Assembly: GCF_022024275.1 (NCBI RefSeq)
Contig: NZ_CP091804.1
Span: 3,428,501-3,492,500, forward strand
From: Sphingopyxis sp. BSN-002
GTDB lineage: Bacteria; Pseudomonadota; Alphaproteobacteria; Sphingomonadales; Sphingomonadaceae
DNA: 64,000 nt
Reading direction: 5' to 3'
Below, piece by piece: positions 43,022-52,361 of the stretch; the stretch's first letter is position 1, and every line of letters starts with the position of its first letter. The notes below the pieces were generated by a model. That model had not been told where the DNA came from. It saw only the letters and a program-made list of their open reading frames with translations, and searched no databases. The position numbers were made by a program, and so were the translations under genes.

Positions 43022-44256
43022 GACATGATGCGTCCTTCGTCGCGCCCCGGCATCGGCGCGAGCATCGGAAGAATCACCGCCGACAGCGTCAGCCACGCTG
43101 CAGCCGTCAGGATGGCTGTCGCCAGTGTCCACAGGTCGGCCACCGTGCCGAACAGCCACGCCCCCACCGCCATCGCGCCGAAGGTGACCGCCTGATAGAT
43201 CGCCATGCAGCGCCCGAGAATCGCCTCCGGCGAGCGCAATTGCATCGCGACGTTGAGCGTCGTCAGCGTCGATACCCAGGCCATGCCGGCCACGAAGGCG
43301 GCCGCGAGGATCGCCGGCAAATGCTGGGTGAGGGCAACCGGGAGCATGGCCGCAGCATAGACCAGCGAGGACGCGCTCACGATCCGGTCGCTGCCCCAGC
43401 GGCGACGCAGATTGCCGACGAACAGGGCGGCGATGATCGATCCGATGCCGAAGGCGGCGAGGCAGAGGCCATAGATCGTCTCGGTTCCATGCAGCCGGTC
43501 GCGCACGAGCGAAGGGAGCAGCGCCTGGAAAGCGATGGCGGGGACGCCGAACACAAAGCCCCGGATCAGGATGCGCCGGACGGGATCGGACTGGTAGCAG
43601 AAGCGGATGCCCGTCGCGATCGCCGCGAGCATCGGCGTGCGCTTCGGCGGATCGACCTCGGGATGCCAGCGCAACAGTACCACGATGAGCGCCAGATAGG
43701 AGACCGCATTGAGCGCGAAAGCGGGTGCGGGGCCGGTGATCGAGATCAGCAGGCCGCCGAGTGCCGGGCCGGCGCTGCGCGCGAGGTTGAAGGCGATACT
43801 GTTGAGCGCGATCGCCTGTGGCAGATCCCTGGGCCCTACCTGCAGTCGCACCGAAGCCTGCCATGCGGGGCCGTTGAGCGCGGTGCCCGCGCCGACCGCC
43901 AGCGTGAAGAACAGCAGGAGAAACGGCGTGATCGCACCCGCATAGGTCGTCACGGTAAGAGCCGCCGAGACGAGCAGCATTCCCGTCTGCGCGGCCAGCA
44001 TCACCCGCCGCCGGTCGTAATTGTCGGCGATCGCGCCCGCGAAGACGCCGAGCAGCAGGATCGGGATCGTCGCGCCCGCCTGCACCAGCGCGATCAGCAA
44101 ATGCGATTTGGTGAGCTCGGTCATCAGCCACGCCGCGCCGACCGACTGGATCATCGACCCCATGTTCGACGCGAGGTTCGCGATCCAGATCGCCCGGAAG
44201 GCAGGATATCGGAAGGGGGCGAGCGCGGAGGGCGGGCAGGGCGTGTCGGGACTCAC
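43018..44256 (-). CDS. MFS transporter, EntS-like
   Basis: A 412-residue twelve-helix major facilitator protein. FRAIWIANLASNMGSMIQSVG, ALVQAGATIPILLLGVFAGAIADNYDRRRV (key part GAIADNYDRRRV) and LNGPAWQASV are the EntS/MefA-type exporter blocks. The GTG at 44256 is chosen with a GGCGAGAC site upstream. It converges on the HxlR gene; both stop codons share CTAG. It may export a toxic product of the neighbouring pathway, but nothing ties it to a substrate. Confidence 0.85.
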   Translation of the reverse strand: MSPDTPCPPSALAPFRYPAFRAIWIANLASNMGSMIQSVGAAWLMTELTKSHLLIALVQAGATIPILLLGVFAGAIADNYDRRRVMLAAQTGMLLVSAALTVTTYAGAITPFLLLFFTLAVGAGTALNGPAWQASVRLQVGPRDLPQAIALNSIAFNLARSAGPALGGLLISITGPAPAFALNAVSYLALIVVLLRWHPEVDPPKRTPMLAAIATGIRFCYQSDPVRRILIRGFVFGVPAIAFQALLPSLVRDRLHGTETIYGLCLAAFGIGSIIAALFVGNLRRRWGSDRIVSASSLVYAAAMLPVALTQHLPAILAAAFVAGMAWVSTLTTLNVAMQLRSPEAILGRCMAIYQAVTFGAMAVGAWLFGTVADLWTLATAILTAAAWLTLSAVILPMLAPMPGRDEGRIMS

Positions 44257-44298
44257 ACCGTCTCGCCTAGACCTGCGCCGCCTCCCCGGCAAGCCGCC

Positions 44299-46620
44299 CT
44301 ATTCGGTCAGCTCGAAACCGGCCTCCGACCCTTCGGTCGACGACGGTCCTACCCACAGCGTGAAGGCACCGGGCTCGCTACCCCAGCTCATGTCGGCTCG
44401 GGTAAAGGCCAGGTCGGCGTCGCTCAGCGTGAAGCGCACCGTCCTGGTTTCGCCCTTCCTGAGCGCGATCTTCTCGAAGCCTTTCAGCTCCTTGACCGGA
44501 CGCGTGACCGATCCGGTGATATCGCGAACGTAAAGCTGCACGACCTCCTCGCCGTCGCGGGCGCCGCTGTTCGTTACCGTCACGCTCGCCGTCAGCTTCT
44601 CGCCCGGGCGGATCGCCGTCTTGTCGAGGGTCACCGGCGAATAGGTGAAGCTGGTATAGCTGAGGCCATAGCCGAAGGGATAAAGCGGCGTGTTCGGCGT
44701 ATCGAGATAGCGCGAAACATATTTGGCGTTCGGGTCCTTCGGATTGATCGGCCGCCCGGTGTTCTTCATGTCGTAATAGATCGGCACCTGCCCGACGTTG
44801 CGCGGGAAGGTGACGGGCAGCTTCGCCGACGGATTATAATCGCCGTAGAGCACATCGGCGATCGCATGGCCGCCCATCGTGCCCGGATACCAGGCCTCAA
44901 GGATCGCATCGACGTTCGCGTCGGCCCAGTCGATGCTGTTCGGACGCCCGCTCATCAGTACGAGGATGACCGGTTTTCCTGTCTTCTTCAGCTCTTCGAG
45001 CAGCGCCTGCTGGTTGCCCGGCAGGTCGAGCGAGGTGCGGCTCGCCGCCTCGCCGGTCATGTCCCACTTCTCGCCCATCGCCGCGATGATGACATCCGAT
45101 TTCTGCGCGAGCGCGAGCGCTTCGGCGAAGCCGTCGCTCTTGCCCGCATCGTCGAAGCCATAGCCGGCGCCGCGTGCATAGGCGACGCTGGTGCCCTTCG
45201 GCGCGCGCGCCTGCAGCCCCTCGAGCAACGTCACCGGGCGCGTCTTGCGGTCGCCAGCTGCCGCCCAGCTGCCGATCATGTCCTCCTTGCTGTTGCCGAG
45301 AGGGCCGATGACCGCGATCGACTTCGCGGTCGCGGCGAGGGGGAGGGCGTTGTCCTTGTTCTTCAAAAGGACGATCGACTTGCGCGCAACGTCGCGCGCG
45401 GCTTCGAGAAATTCGGGCTTGTAGACTGTCGCCTTTTCACGCGCCTCGTCGGAGTAGCGGTACGGGTCCTCGAACAGCCCGCGGCGATACTTCATCTCGA
45501 GGATCGATTTCACCGCCTCGTCGACGCGCGCGGCGGAAACCTTGCCCTCAGCGACCGATTTGGCGAGATATTCCATATAGACCGCGCCCTGCAGGTCCAT
45601 GTCGACCCCGGCGTTGATCGCCTGCTCACCCGCCTGCTTGAGGTCGCGCGAATAACCATGCGGGACCATTTCGTTGATCGACGTGTAATCGGTTACGACG
45701 AAGCCCTTGAAGCCCCACTGCTTCCGCAGGATGTCGGTCAGCAGATAATGGCTGCCCGAGGCGGGGATGCCGTCATATTCGTTGAACGACGTCATGAAGG
45801 TCGCGGCACCCGCGTCGGCGGCGGCCTTGAACGGCGGCAGGTAGACGTCGCGTAGCGTGCGTTCGGAGATATCGACGGTATGATAGTCCCGCCCGGCCTG
45901 CGCGGCGCCATAGGCCGCGAAATGCTTCGCGGTCGCGAGCACGGTGTCGACGCGCTTCAGATCGTCGCCCTGGAAGCCGCGCACGCGCGCCCTGGCGATC
46001 TGGCTGCCGAGATAGACGTCTTCGCCTGAACCCTCCGACATGCGCCCCCACCGCGGGTCGCGTGCCACGTCGACCATCGGCGCGAAAGTCCAGTGAATGC
46101 CCTCGGCCGCAGCCTCGGTCGCCGAAACTCTTGCCGACTTTTCAATGGCTTTCATATCCCAGCTAGCTGATTCGCCAAGCGAAATGGGAAAGATGGTGCG
46201 ATGGCCGTGGACGACGTCATAGCCGAAGAGAAGCGGAATCTTGAGCCGGGTTTCCTCGACCGCGAGGCGTTGCAGTTCGCGCGTATATCTGGCGGTAAAG
46301 GCGTTGAAGATCGATCCGATGCGCCCCTTGCGGATGTCGTCCTGATAGCCCTTGCGCATCGTCGGACCGGTCGAATCCCAGTCGCTCGTCAGCAGCGACA
46401 ACTGGCCGATCTTTTCTTCCAGCGTCATCTTCGCCATCAGGTCAGCGATGAACCTTTCCATCACCGGATCGGGTTTCATCCAGCCGGTCGAGTCGACTTC
46501 CGGCGCGGGCTGTTCGACACGCGGTGCCGGTTTGGCGTCGAGCGGGGCGGGGGAGAGCTGTCCTGCGACCATCAGCGTAGCAAGCGTCAGACAGGCAAGA
46601 TTGCGCGATTTCGGCGGCAT
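44299..46620 (-). CDS. bglX: Periplasmic beta-glucosidase, GH3 (BglX-like)
   Basis: A 773-residue exported glycosidase. After the signal peptide come the GH3 N-terminal TIM barrel (IGQLSLLTSDWD near 70-81, KIPLLFGYDVVHG and the DxxxxxPxWGR-type block DVARDPRWGRMSEGSGEDV), the nucleophile Asp in FVVTDYTSINEM near 311, and the C-terminal (alpha/beta)6 and fibronectin-III domains (VTVTNSGARDGEEVVQLYV). It releases glucose from beta-gluco-oligosaccharides. It is divergent from the giant TonB receptor, with a LacI-type operator between. Confidence 0.93.
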   Translation of the reverse strand: MPPKSRNLACLTLATLMVAGQLSPAPLDAKPAPRVEQPAPEVDSTGWMKPDPVMERFIADLMAKMTLEEKIGQLSLLTSDWDSTGPTMRKGYQDDIRKGRIGSIFNAFTARYTRELQRLAVEETRLKIPLLFGYDVVHGHRTIFPISLGESASWDMKAIEKSARVSATEAAAEGIHWTFAPMVDVARDPRWGRMSEGSGEDVYLGSQIARARVRGFQGDDLKRVDTVLATAKHFAAYGAAQAGRDYHTVDISERTLRDVYLPPFKAAADAGAATFMTSFNEYDGIPASGSHYLLTDILRKQWGFKGFVVTDYTSINEMVPHGYSRDLKQAGEQAINAGVDMDLQGAVYMEYLAKSVAEGKVSAARVDEAVKSILEMKYRRGLFEDPYRYSDEAREKATVYKPEFLEAARDVARKSIVLLKNKDNALPLAATAKSIAVIGPLGNSKEDMIGSWAAAGDRKTRPVTLLEGLQARAPKGTSVAYARGAGYGFDDAGKSDGFAEALALAQKSDVIIAAMGEKWDMTGEAASRTSLDLPGNQQALLEELKKTGKPVILVLMSGRPNSIDWADANVDAILEAWYPGTMGGHAIADVLYGDYNPSAKLPVTFPRNVGQVPIYYDMKNTGRPINPKDPNAKYVSRYLDTPNTPLYPFGYGLSYTSFTYSPVTLDKTAIRPGEKLTASVTVTNSGARDGEEVVQLYVRDITGSVTRPVKELKGFEKIALRKGETRTVRFTLSDADLAFTRADMSWGSEPGAFTLWVGPSSTEGSEAGFELTE

Positions 46621-46740
46621 GATTCGTCCTTCCCCATTGGGTCTCTCTTTGGTTGTGGCGCACGGATTGGCTGAAACAAGCCATTTCCGGCTGGCCCCCG
46701 GTTCTGTCCGCCTGTGTCGCTTCCCTCTATACAGCTATCG

Positions 46741-46754
46741 TGAAACCGGTTACA
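46741..46754 (+). promoter_or_regulatory. LacI-family operator, site A
   Basis: TGAAACCGGTTACA, an imperfect palindrome centred on CCGG at 46746-46749. It matches the sites at 58525-58536 and 63138-63151 in the AACCGGTTAC core. It lies in the 248-base region between divergent GH3 and TonB receptor genes and could regulate both. A weaker TACCGGTA lies about 45 bases further on. Confidence 0.75.
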
Positions 46755-46868
46755 AATCAAATCAACAAGAACACGGGTTCCCCGCGATTCGGCGCCGTAC
46801 CGGTAAGAAAACCGGACGAAGTGGCGAAAAATCGGGGGAAATCGGGGCCGTTTACCAGGGAGGATGCC

Positions 46869-49800
46869 GTGAAGTCACACCGTCAGATTCAATCCAATGC
46901 CGCGCGCCGGTCGCATGTCCGGATGCTTGCCGCGGCGCTTGCCTATAGCAGCGCCGGTGCGGCGCTTGCGCTCGGTATGGCGGCACCTGCGCACGCCCAG
47001 GTTGCCGGCGCGTCGCTACGCGGCAATGTGAAGGCCGAAGGCGGCGTGTCGCAGGTCACGGCGATCAACACCGAGACCGGCCTGACCCGCAGTGTCACGG
47101 TGACGGAGAACGGCAGCTATAATTTCGCGTCGCTGCCGGCCGGCACCTACCGGCTCGAGCTGACGACCCCGAACGGCGTCCGCCGCACCGACAATTTCTC
47201 GCTGAACGTCGCGCAGAATGCCGTTCTCGATTTCGATTTCTCGGAGCCCGAGATTGCGACGGGGCAGGGTGACGATGCGATCATCGTCACCGGCAGCCGC
47301 ATCCGCTCGATGGAAGGCGGCGAGGTCGGCACGAACATCTCGCAGCGCCTGATCGAAGTCTTGCCGCAGAACAACCGCAACTTCCTTGCCTTCGCCGACC
47401 TCGCGCCGGGCGTCCAGTTCATCACCAACGGCAGCGACCAGTCGCGCCTGCAGGGCGGCGCGCAGGGCAGCAATGCGGTCAATATCTTCATCGATGGCGT
47501 CGGCCAGAAGGACTATGTCCTGAAGAACGGTATCACCGGGCAGGATTCGACGCAGGGCAACCCGTTCCCGCAGCTAGCGATCGGCGAGTATCGCGTCATC
47601 AGCTCGAACTATAAGGCCGAATACGACCAGGTCAGCTCGGTCGCGATCACCGCGATCACCAAGTCGGGTACGAACGAATTCCATGGCGAAGGCTTCATCG
47701 ACTTCACCAACCAGGATCTGCGCGACCGCCGCCCGAGCGAGAATTTCCCGCGCTACATCCCGAAGGTCCGCACCCGCGACATCCAGTTCGGCGGCGCGAT
47801 CGGCGGCCCGATCATCAAGGACGTGCTGCACTTCTTCGCGACCTATGAAGGCAAGCGCCGCACCAATCCGCGCGACGTGACGCCGGGTCTCGAGCTGCCG
47901 GTCAGCTATTTCCCGAGCGAGTATCAGCAATATTTCGGCTCGGCGAGCGAGACGTTCAACGAGAATCTCTATTTCGGGAAGCTCAACTTCACCCCGACCT
48001 CGAAGGACCTGTTCGAATTCTCGGTCAAATATCGCGACGAGAGCGGCGAACAGTTCAACAGCGGTATCGCCGCCTATGAGACGCGCACGATCGCAAAGGT
48101 CGAGGAATGGCGCGGTCTTGCGCGCTGGGAGCATACCGGCGACACATGGGTCAACGACTTCAAGGTCGCCTATGAGGATGTGACCTGGGGTCCGCGCCCG
48201 CTCAACTTCGGCAATGTGTCGATCTTCAACGCCACGGTTCCGAACCCGCCGCCGGCGACGACGAGCCGCCGCGGCGACATCCTGCGCATCGGCGCGGGCA
48301 GCAACTTCCAGGACAAGGGCCAGAAGGGCTGGCAGGTCTCCGACGACTTCACCTGGACTGGCATGGAGAACCACACGTTCAAGGTCGGCGTGAAGGCGAA
48401 GTGGATCAAGCTGAACACCAACACGCAGAACGGCGTGAACCCGGTCTTCACCTATAACGTCAATTACAACCCCAACGGCGGCACGTTCAACGACGACATC
48501 CCATACCGCATGGTGTTCAGCGCGCCCGTCGCGGGCGGCGATCCGAACATCACGTCGAACAACTTCCAGTTCGGTATCTATGCGCAGGACGACTGGGAGG
48601 TGAACGACCGCCTGACGCTCAACCTCGGCGTGCGCTGGGATTACGAGCGGACCCCGGCCTTCCTGAACTATGTCCACGACCCGGCGATCGCCGAATTCGT
48701 CGCCGGCCGCGCGCCGTACACGGCGCCGAACGGCACCGTGACCCCCGCCTATCAGAACCTCGTCAACGCCGATTACGACATCGACGATTATATCTCGACG
48801 GGCAGCGAGCGTAAGGCATTCAAGGGCGCTTGGCAGCCGCGTCTCGGCTTCACCTATGCACTCGATGAAGAGAAGCGCTTCGCGATCTTCGGTGGCTACG
48901 GCCGTTCGTACGACCGGACGCAGTTCGACTTCATCCAGCAGGAACTGTCGCAGGGCCTGTTCGCGACGCGGACGTTCAACTTCAACAACCCGGGCGACAC
49001 GACCAACGTCTGCGCGCCGAGCGCGACCTGTATCGCCTGGGATCCCGCCTATCTGACCCCCGAAGGCCGCGCGGCGCTGATCGCCGGGCTGCCCGTGGGT
49101 GCCGGACGCGAGCTGCGCTTCATCAACAACAAGCTGAAGACGCCCTATTCGGACCAGTTCAGCATCGGCGCGCGCGGCCGTTTCGACCTGCTCGATCTGG
49201 AAGTCGGCTATAGCTATGTGATCAGCAAGGATGGTTTCGCCTATCTGCTCGGCAACCGTCGGGCGAATGGCACCTTCTTCCCGGCAACTGGCAATCCGGA
49301 CTCGCCGTTCGGCTTTGCTCCGTCGCCGTTCGGCAGCATCATCATCGGTACCAACGGGATCGAGACGAAGGCGAACACGGCGTATTTCAAGCTGACCAAG
49401 CGCTACACCGAATTCTCGCCTTGGAGCCTCGATGCGACCTACACCTTCACCGACGCCAAGGAAAACCGGCAGTTCGGCGAAACCTTCAGCCTCGATTTCC
49501 CGAGCATGGACGACTATAACTTCATCACCTCGACGGGCGTGCGCAAGCATCGCTTCGTGATGGCGGGATCGGTCGACATTCCGTACGGAATCACGCTGTC
49601 GGGCAAGTTCCAGATGGCCTCGCCGAAATATCTGGCGTCGTTCGTCTTCACGCCGGGCGACCCGCTCAGCCGGGAAGTGATCTCGACGCGGACGAAGGGC
49701 AATGGCGACCTCTGGGGCTATCGTCAGATGGATCTGTCGATAACCAAGAATATTCCGCTGAAATTCATCAATGACGACACACGTATCCGTCTGAGGGTTG

Positions 49801-49931
49801 ATATCATCAACCTGTTCAACGACCGCAATTTCAGCGGCTTCAACGCGGTCACCGGGCTTCGTAACCCGAATGACTATGCGATTGATGGTCCGCCGCGGAC
49901 GATTAAGCTATCGGCCGGTTTCTCTTTCTGA
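46869..49931 (+). CDS. Large TonB-dependent receptor with carboxypeptidase-regulatory-like domain
   Basis: About 1020 residues from a GTG at 46869 with GGGAGG before it. The signal peptide ends near residue 45 (LGMAAPAHAQ). Residues about 50-125 form a carboxypeptidase D regulatory-like domain (GNVKAEGGVSQVTAINTETG, NGSYNFASLPAGTYRLEL), the N-terminal module of Oar/SusC-like receptors. A TonB-box region (DDAIIVTGSRIRSME) and plug follow, then a large barrel ending IKLSAGFSF. Such receptors import oligosaccharides. The LacI-type site upstream and the GH144-family gene downstream support a glucan substrate. Confidence 0.92.
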   Translation: MKSHRQIQSNAARRSHVRMLAAALAYSSAGAALALGMAAPAHAQVAGASLRGNVKAEGGVSQVTAINTETGLTRSVTVTENGSYNFASLPAGTYRLELTTPNGVRRTDNFSLNVAQNAVLDFDFSEPEIATGQGDDAIIVTGSRIRSMEGGEVGTNISQRLIEVLPQNNRNFLAFADLAPGVQFITNGSDQSRLQGGAQGSNAVNIFIDGVGQKDYVLKNGITGQDSTQGNPFPQLAIGEYRVISSNYKAEYDQVSSVAITAITKSGTNEFHGEGFIDFTNQDLRDRRPSENFPRYIPKVRTRDIQFGGAIGGPIIKDVLHFFATYEGKRRTNPRDVTPGLELPVSYFPSEYQQYFGSASETFNENLYFGKLNFTPTSKDLFEFSVKYRDESGEQFNSGIAAYETRTIAKVEEWRGLARWEHTGDTWVNDFKVAYEDVTWGPRPLNFGNVSIFNATVPNPPPATTSRRGDILRIGAGSNFQDKGQKGWQVSDDFTWTGMENHTFKVGVKAKWIKLNTNTQNGVNPVFTYNVNYNPNGGTFNDDIPYRMVFSAPVAGGDPNITSNNFQFGIYAQDDWEVNDRLTLNLGVRWDYERTPAFLNYVHDPAIAEFVAGRAPYTAPNGTVTPAYQNLVNADYDIDDYISTGSERKAFKGAWQPRLGFTYALDEEKRFAIFGGYGRSYDRTQFDFIQQELSQGLFATRTFNFNNPGDTTNVCAPSATCIAWDPAYLTPEGRAALIAGLPVGAGRELRFINNKLKTPYSDQFSIGARGRFDLLDLEVGYSYVISKDGFAYLLGNRRANGTFFPATGNPDSPFGFAPSPFGSIIIGTNGIETKANTAYFKLTKRYTEFSPWSLDATYTFTDAKENRQFGETFSLDFPSMDDYNFITSTGVRKHRFVMAGSVDIPYGITLSGKFQMASPKYLASFVFTPGDPLSREVISTRTKGNGDLWGYRQMDLSITKNIPLKFINDDTRIRLRVDIINLFNDRNFSGFNAVTGLRNPNDYAIDGPPRTIKLSAGFSF

Positions 49932-49943
49932 CCGGCTGAATAG

Positions 49944-49989
49944 GACGCCCGGCCACACACCCCTCCCGTTGGCCGGGCGTCTTTCTTTT
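49944..49989 (+). terminator. Rho-independent terminator after the TonB receptor
   Basis: GACGCCCGGCC (49944-49954) pairs with GGCCGGGCGTC (49971-49981), 16-base loop, followed by TTTCTTTTT. It ends 12 bases before the next start codon, so that gene needs read-through or processing. Confidence 0.85.
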
Positions 49990-50000
49990 TGGAGTTTGCA

Positions 50001-51497
50001 ATGTCGTTCCGGATCGGGGCGTTCGCCTTGCCTCTCGTGGCGTTGACCGCCGCCTGCACCGCCAACCCTGCCTCCTCCGCGATGCCGTCGCCCGCTACTG
50101 CCGCTCTGGCGCCGATGAGCGAGGCGGCCTTTTCCGAAGAATTGACCGAGCGGACCTTCCGCTATTTCTGGGATACGACCGATACCGAGCGCTGCCTCGC
50201 GCCCGACCGCTGGCCGAGCAATCCCTTCTCGTCGATCGCCGCGACGGGTTTCGCACTGACCGCCTATGGCATCGGCGCCGAGCGCGGTTATGTGCCCCGC
50301 GCCGAGGCGGCAAACCGCACGCGCGACTGCCTGCGCTTTTACTGGACCGCGCCGCAGGGGCCCGAAGCCGCCGGCAACGCCGGCTACAAGGGCTTCTACT
50401 ATCACTTCCTGAAGAACGACGACGGCACGCGTTTCCGCAATGTCGAGTTGTCGACCGTCGACACCAGCCTGTTCCTTGGCGGCGTTCTTTTCGCGCAGAG
50501 CTATTACGACCGCAACGACCCGGTCGAGGCCGAGATCCGCGACCTCGCCGAGAAAATCTATACGCGCGTCGACTGGCGCTGGGCGCAGCGGAACACCACG
50601 GGTACGCAGGCCGATAACCTTCGCAACTCGCATGCCATCACCATGGGCTGGAAGCCCGAGAAGGGGTGGGAGAGCCACGACTGGGTCGGGTATAACGAGG
50701 GCATGCTCGTCTATGTGCTCGCGCTCGGTTCGCCGACACACGCCGTCGACAGGGATGCGTGGGACAGGGGCTGGGCGGCCGACCTCGAAAAGGACTGGGG
50801 CACGTTCTACGGCCAGCAGCATCTGCAGTTCGAGCCGCTCTTCGGCCACCAGTACAGCCATGTCTGGGTCGATTTCCGGGGAATCCAGGACGCATTCATG
50901 CGCGGCAAGGGCATCGACTATTTCGAGAACAGCCGCCGCGCGACGCTCGCGCAGCGCGCCTATGGTGCGGCCAACCCGAACAAATGGGTCGGCTACGGCG
51001 CCGACATCTGGGGCTGGACCGCGTCGGACGGACCCGGATATTCCGAGGGCCAGTATCGCGTCAACGGCACGTCGCGAGCCTTCAATGGCTATATGGCGCG
51101 CGGGGTCAGCGCGATCCGCGTCGTCGATGACGGCACGGTCGTTCCGACCGCCGCCGGCGGTTCGGTTGCCTTTGCACCCGAGGTGGCGATCCCGGCGTTG
51201 ATGGCGATGCGTACGCAATATGGCGAACGGCTATACACGCGCTACGGCTTCAAGGACGCCTTCAACCCCAGCTTCACCTTTGCGGGCGCGACGTCAGGGG
51301 ACGGCACGATCGATCCCGCGCAAGGCTGGATGGCGAACGACTATCTCGGCATCGATCAGGGGCCGATCCTGACGATGATGGAAAACCACCGCAGCGGCTT
51401 GGTGTGGAAGGTGATGCGCAAGAATCCGCACATCGTGCGCGGGTTGAAGCGGATCGGTTTCACCGGCGGCTGGCTCGATAAGGCGAAAACCGACTGA
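50001..51497 (+). CDS. Glycoamylase-like lipoprotein (GH144-family glucanase)
   Basis: A 498-residue exported protein. The signal ends at a lipobox (ALTAAC, Cys near 19), so it is probably a lipoprotein. The remainder is the PF10091 glycoamylase (alpha/alpha)6 domain: FSEELTERTFRYFWDTTD, STVDTSLFLGGVLFAQSYY, WVGYNEGMLVYVLALGSPTH and HQYSHVWVDFRGIQDAFM. CAZy family GH144 endo-beta-1,2-glucanases carry this domain, as do some other glucanases. The acidic residues in the SxDTSL and GYNEG blocks are likely catalytic-site residues, but this is from family memory. It follows the TonB receptor and converges with the EEP gene, the two stops abutting in TGATCA. Confidence 0.78.
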   Translation: MSFRIGAFALPLVALTAACTANPASSAMPSPATAALAPMSEAAFSEELTERTFRYFWDTTDTERCLAPDRWPSNPFSSIAATGFALTAYGIGAERGYVPRAEAANRTRDCLRFYWTAPQGPEAAGNAGYKGFYYHFLKNDDGTRFRNVELSTVDTSLFLGGVLFAQSYYDRNDPVEAEIRDLAEKIYTRVDWRWAQRNTTGTQADNLRNSHAITMGWKPEKGWESHDWVGYNEGMLVYVLALGSPTHAVDRDAWDRGWAADLEKDWGTFYGQQHLQFEPLFGHQYSHVWVDFRGIQDAFMRGKGIDYFENSRRATLAQRAYGAANPNKWVGYGADIWGWTASDGPGYSEGQYRVNGTSRAFNGYMARGVSAIRVVDDGTVVPTAAGGSVAFAPEVAIPALMAMRTQYGERLYTRYGFKDAFNPSFTFAGATSGDGTIDPAQGWMANDYLGIDQGPILTMMENHRSGLVWKVMRKNPHIVRGLKRIGFTGGWLDKAKTD

Positions 51498-52361
51498 TCA
51501 GCAACCCTTGCCGACGCAAAGGTCGGCGAGCACCGGATAATGGTCCGAGGGCAGCTTGCCGCCCGTCTGCTGCGTCAGCGTCGCGTGGCGCAGCACGGTC
51601 ACGCCGTCGCTCACGAAGATATGGTCGATCGGGGAAGGCTCGACCTGGTCGACCTTGAACGCCGTGAAGGTGCCGAGCGGGCCGAAATGCGGCGTGCGGG
51701 TGATGGTCAGAGTATCGCGCAGTGCATCAGCGCCGGCTTCGGCAATCGCGGCATATGCCGGGCTACCGGTCGGGCTGTTGAAATCGCCCATCAGCACCAC
51801 CGTGTCGCCCGCCTTGCGATGCCCGGCGATCCAGCTCCGGATCAGCTTGGCACCCTCCAGACGTGCGGTCAGCCCGACATGGTCCATATGCGTGTTGACG
51901 ACGAGCAGGCTGCGCTTGCCCGCCTTGTCGGTCAGCCGCGCCCAGCTCGCGACGCGCGGATAGGCGGCGTCCCAGCCCTTGCCGGGAACATCGGGGGTGG
52001 GGGAGAGCCAGAAGGTGCCGGAGGCGACGAGCGCGAAGCGGTCGCGGCGATAGCCGAGCGGCGAGAATTCGCCCTTGTCCTTGCCGTCGTCGCGCGCGAC
52101 TCCGACGAAGGAATAACCCGGCAGGTCGGCCTCGATATCGCGCTTCTGACCCAGCAGCACTTCCTGCATCCCGACGAGGTCGGGCGCATAATAGGCGACG
52201 AGGCTGGTCAGCGCTGTCCGCCGATGCACCCACGCATCGTCGCCGTCCGATGCGATATCGAGCCGGATATTGTACGTCATCACGCCATATCGGTCGGCAC
52301 GCGCCTTCGCCGCCACCGGCAACGCAAGCAAAGCGGCAAGCAGCAGCGCCAGCCAGCGCAT
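51498..52361 (-). CDS. Exported endonuclease/exonuclease/phosphatase-family protein
   Basis: A 287-residue secreted protein. After a signal peptide (WLALLLAALLALPVAAKARA) the EEP fold shows YNIRLDIASDGDDAW, DLVGMQEVLLGQ (metal Glu), VVNTHMDHVGL, LMGDFNSPTGS (catalytic Asp, Asn) and SDHYPVLADL (last His). Members cleave phosphodiesters in lipids, nucleic acids or sugars. The gene is last in the sugar operon with a one-base overlap with GH1, so it may act on a phosphorylated or phospholipid-linked glycan; this is a guess. Confidence 0.85.
   Translation of the reverse strand: MRWLALLLAALLALPVAAKARADRYGVMTYNIRLDIASDGDDAWVHRRTALTSLVAYYAPDLVGMQEVLLGQKRDIEADLPGYSFVGVARDDGKDKGEFSPLGYRRDRFALVASGTFWLSPTPDVPGKGWDAAYPRVASWARLTDKAGKRSLLVVNTHMDHVGLTARLEGAKLIRSWIAGHRKAGDTVVLMGDFNSPTGSPAYAAIAEAGADALRDTLTITRTPHFGPLGTFTAFKVDQVEPSPIDHIFVSDGVTVLRHATLTQQTGGKLPSDHYPVLADLCVGKGC

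Noticed and set aside
42916..45855. 979-codon plus-strand frame over the MFS and GH3 genes
   Set aside because: Spans two unrelated genes on the other strand with intact family motifs; Arg/His-rich nonsense.
46797..46807. Second LacI-type site near the large TonB receptor
   Set aside because: TACCGGTA shares only the centre with the three good sites; too weak to list as an operator.
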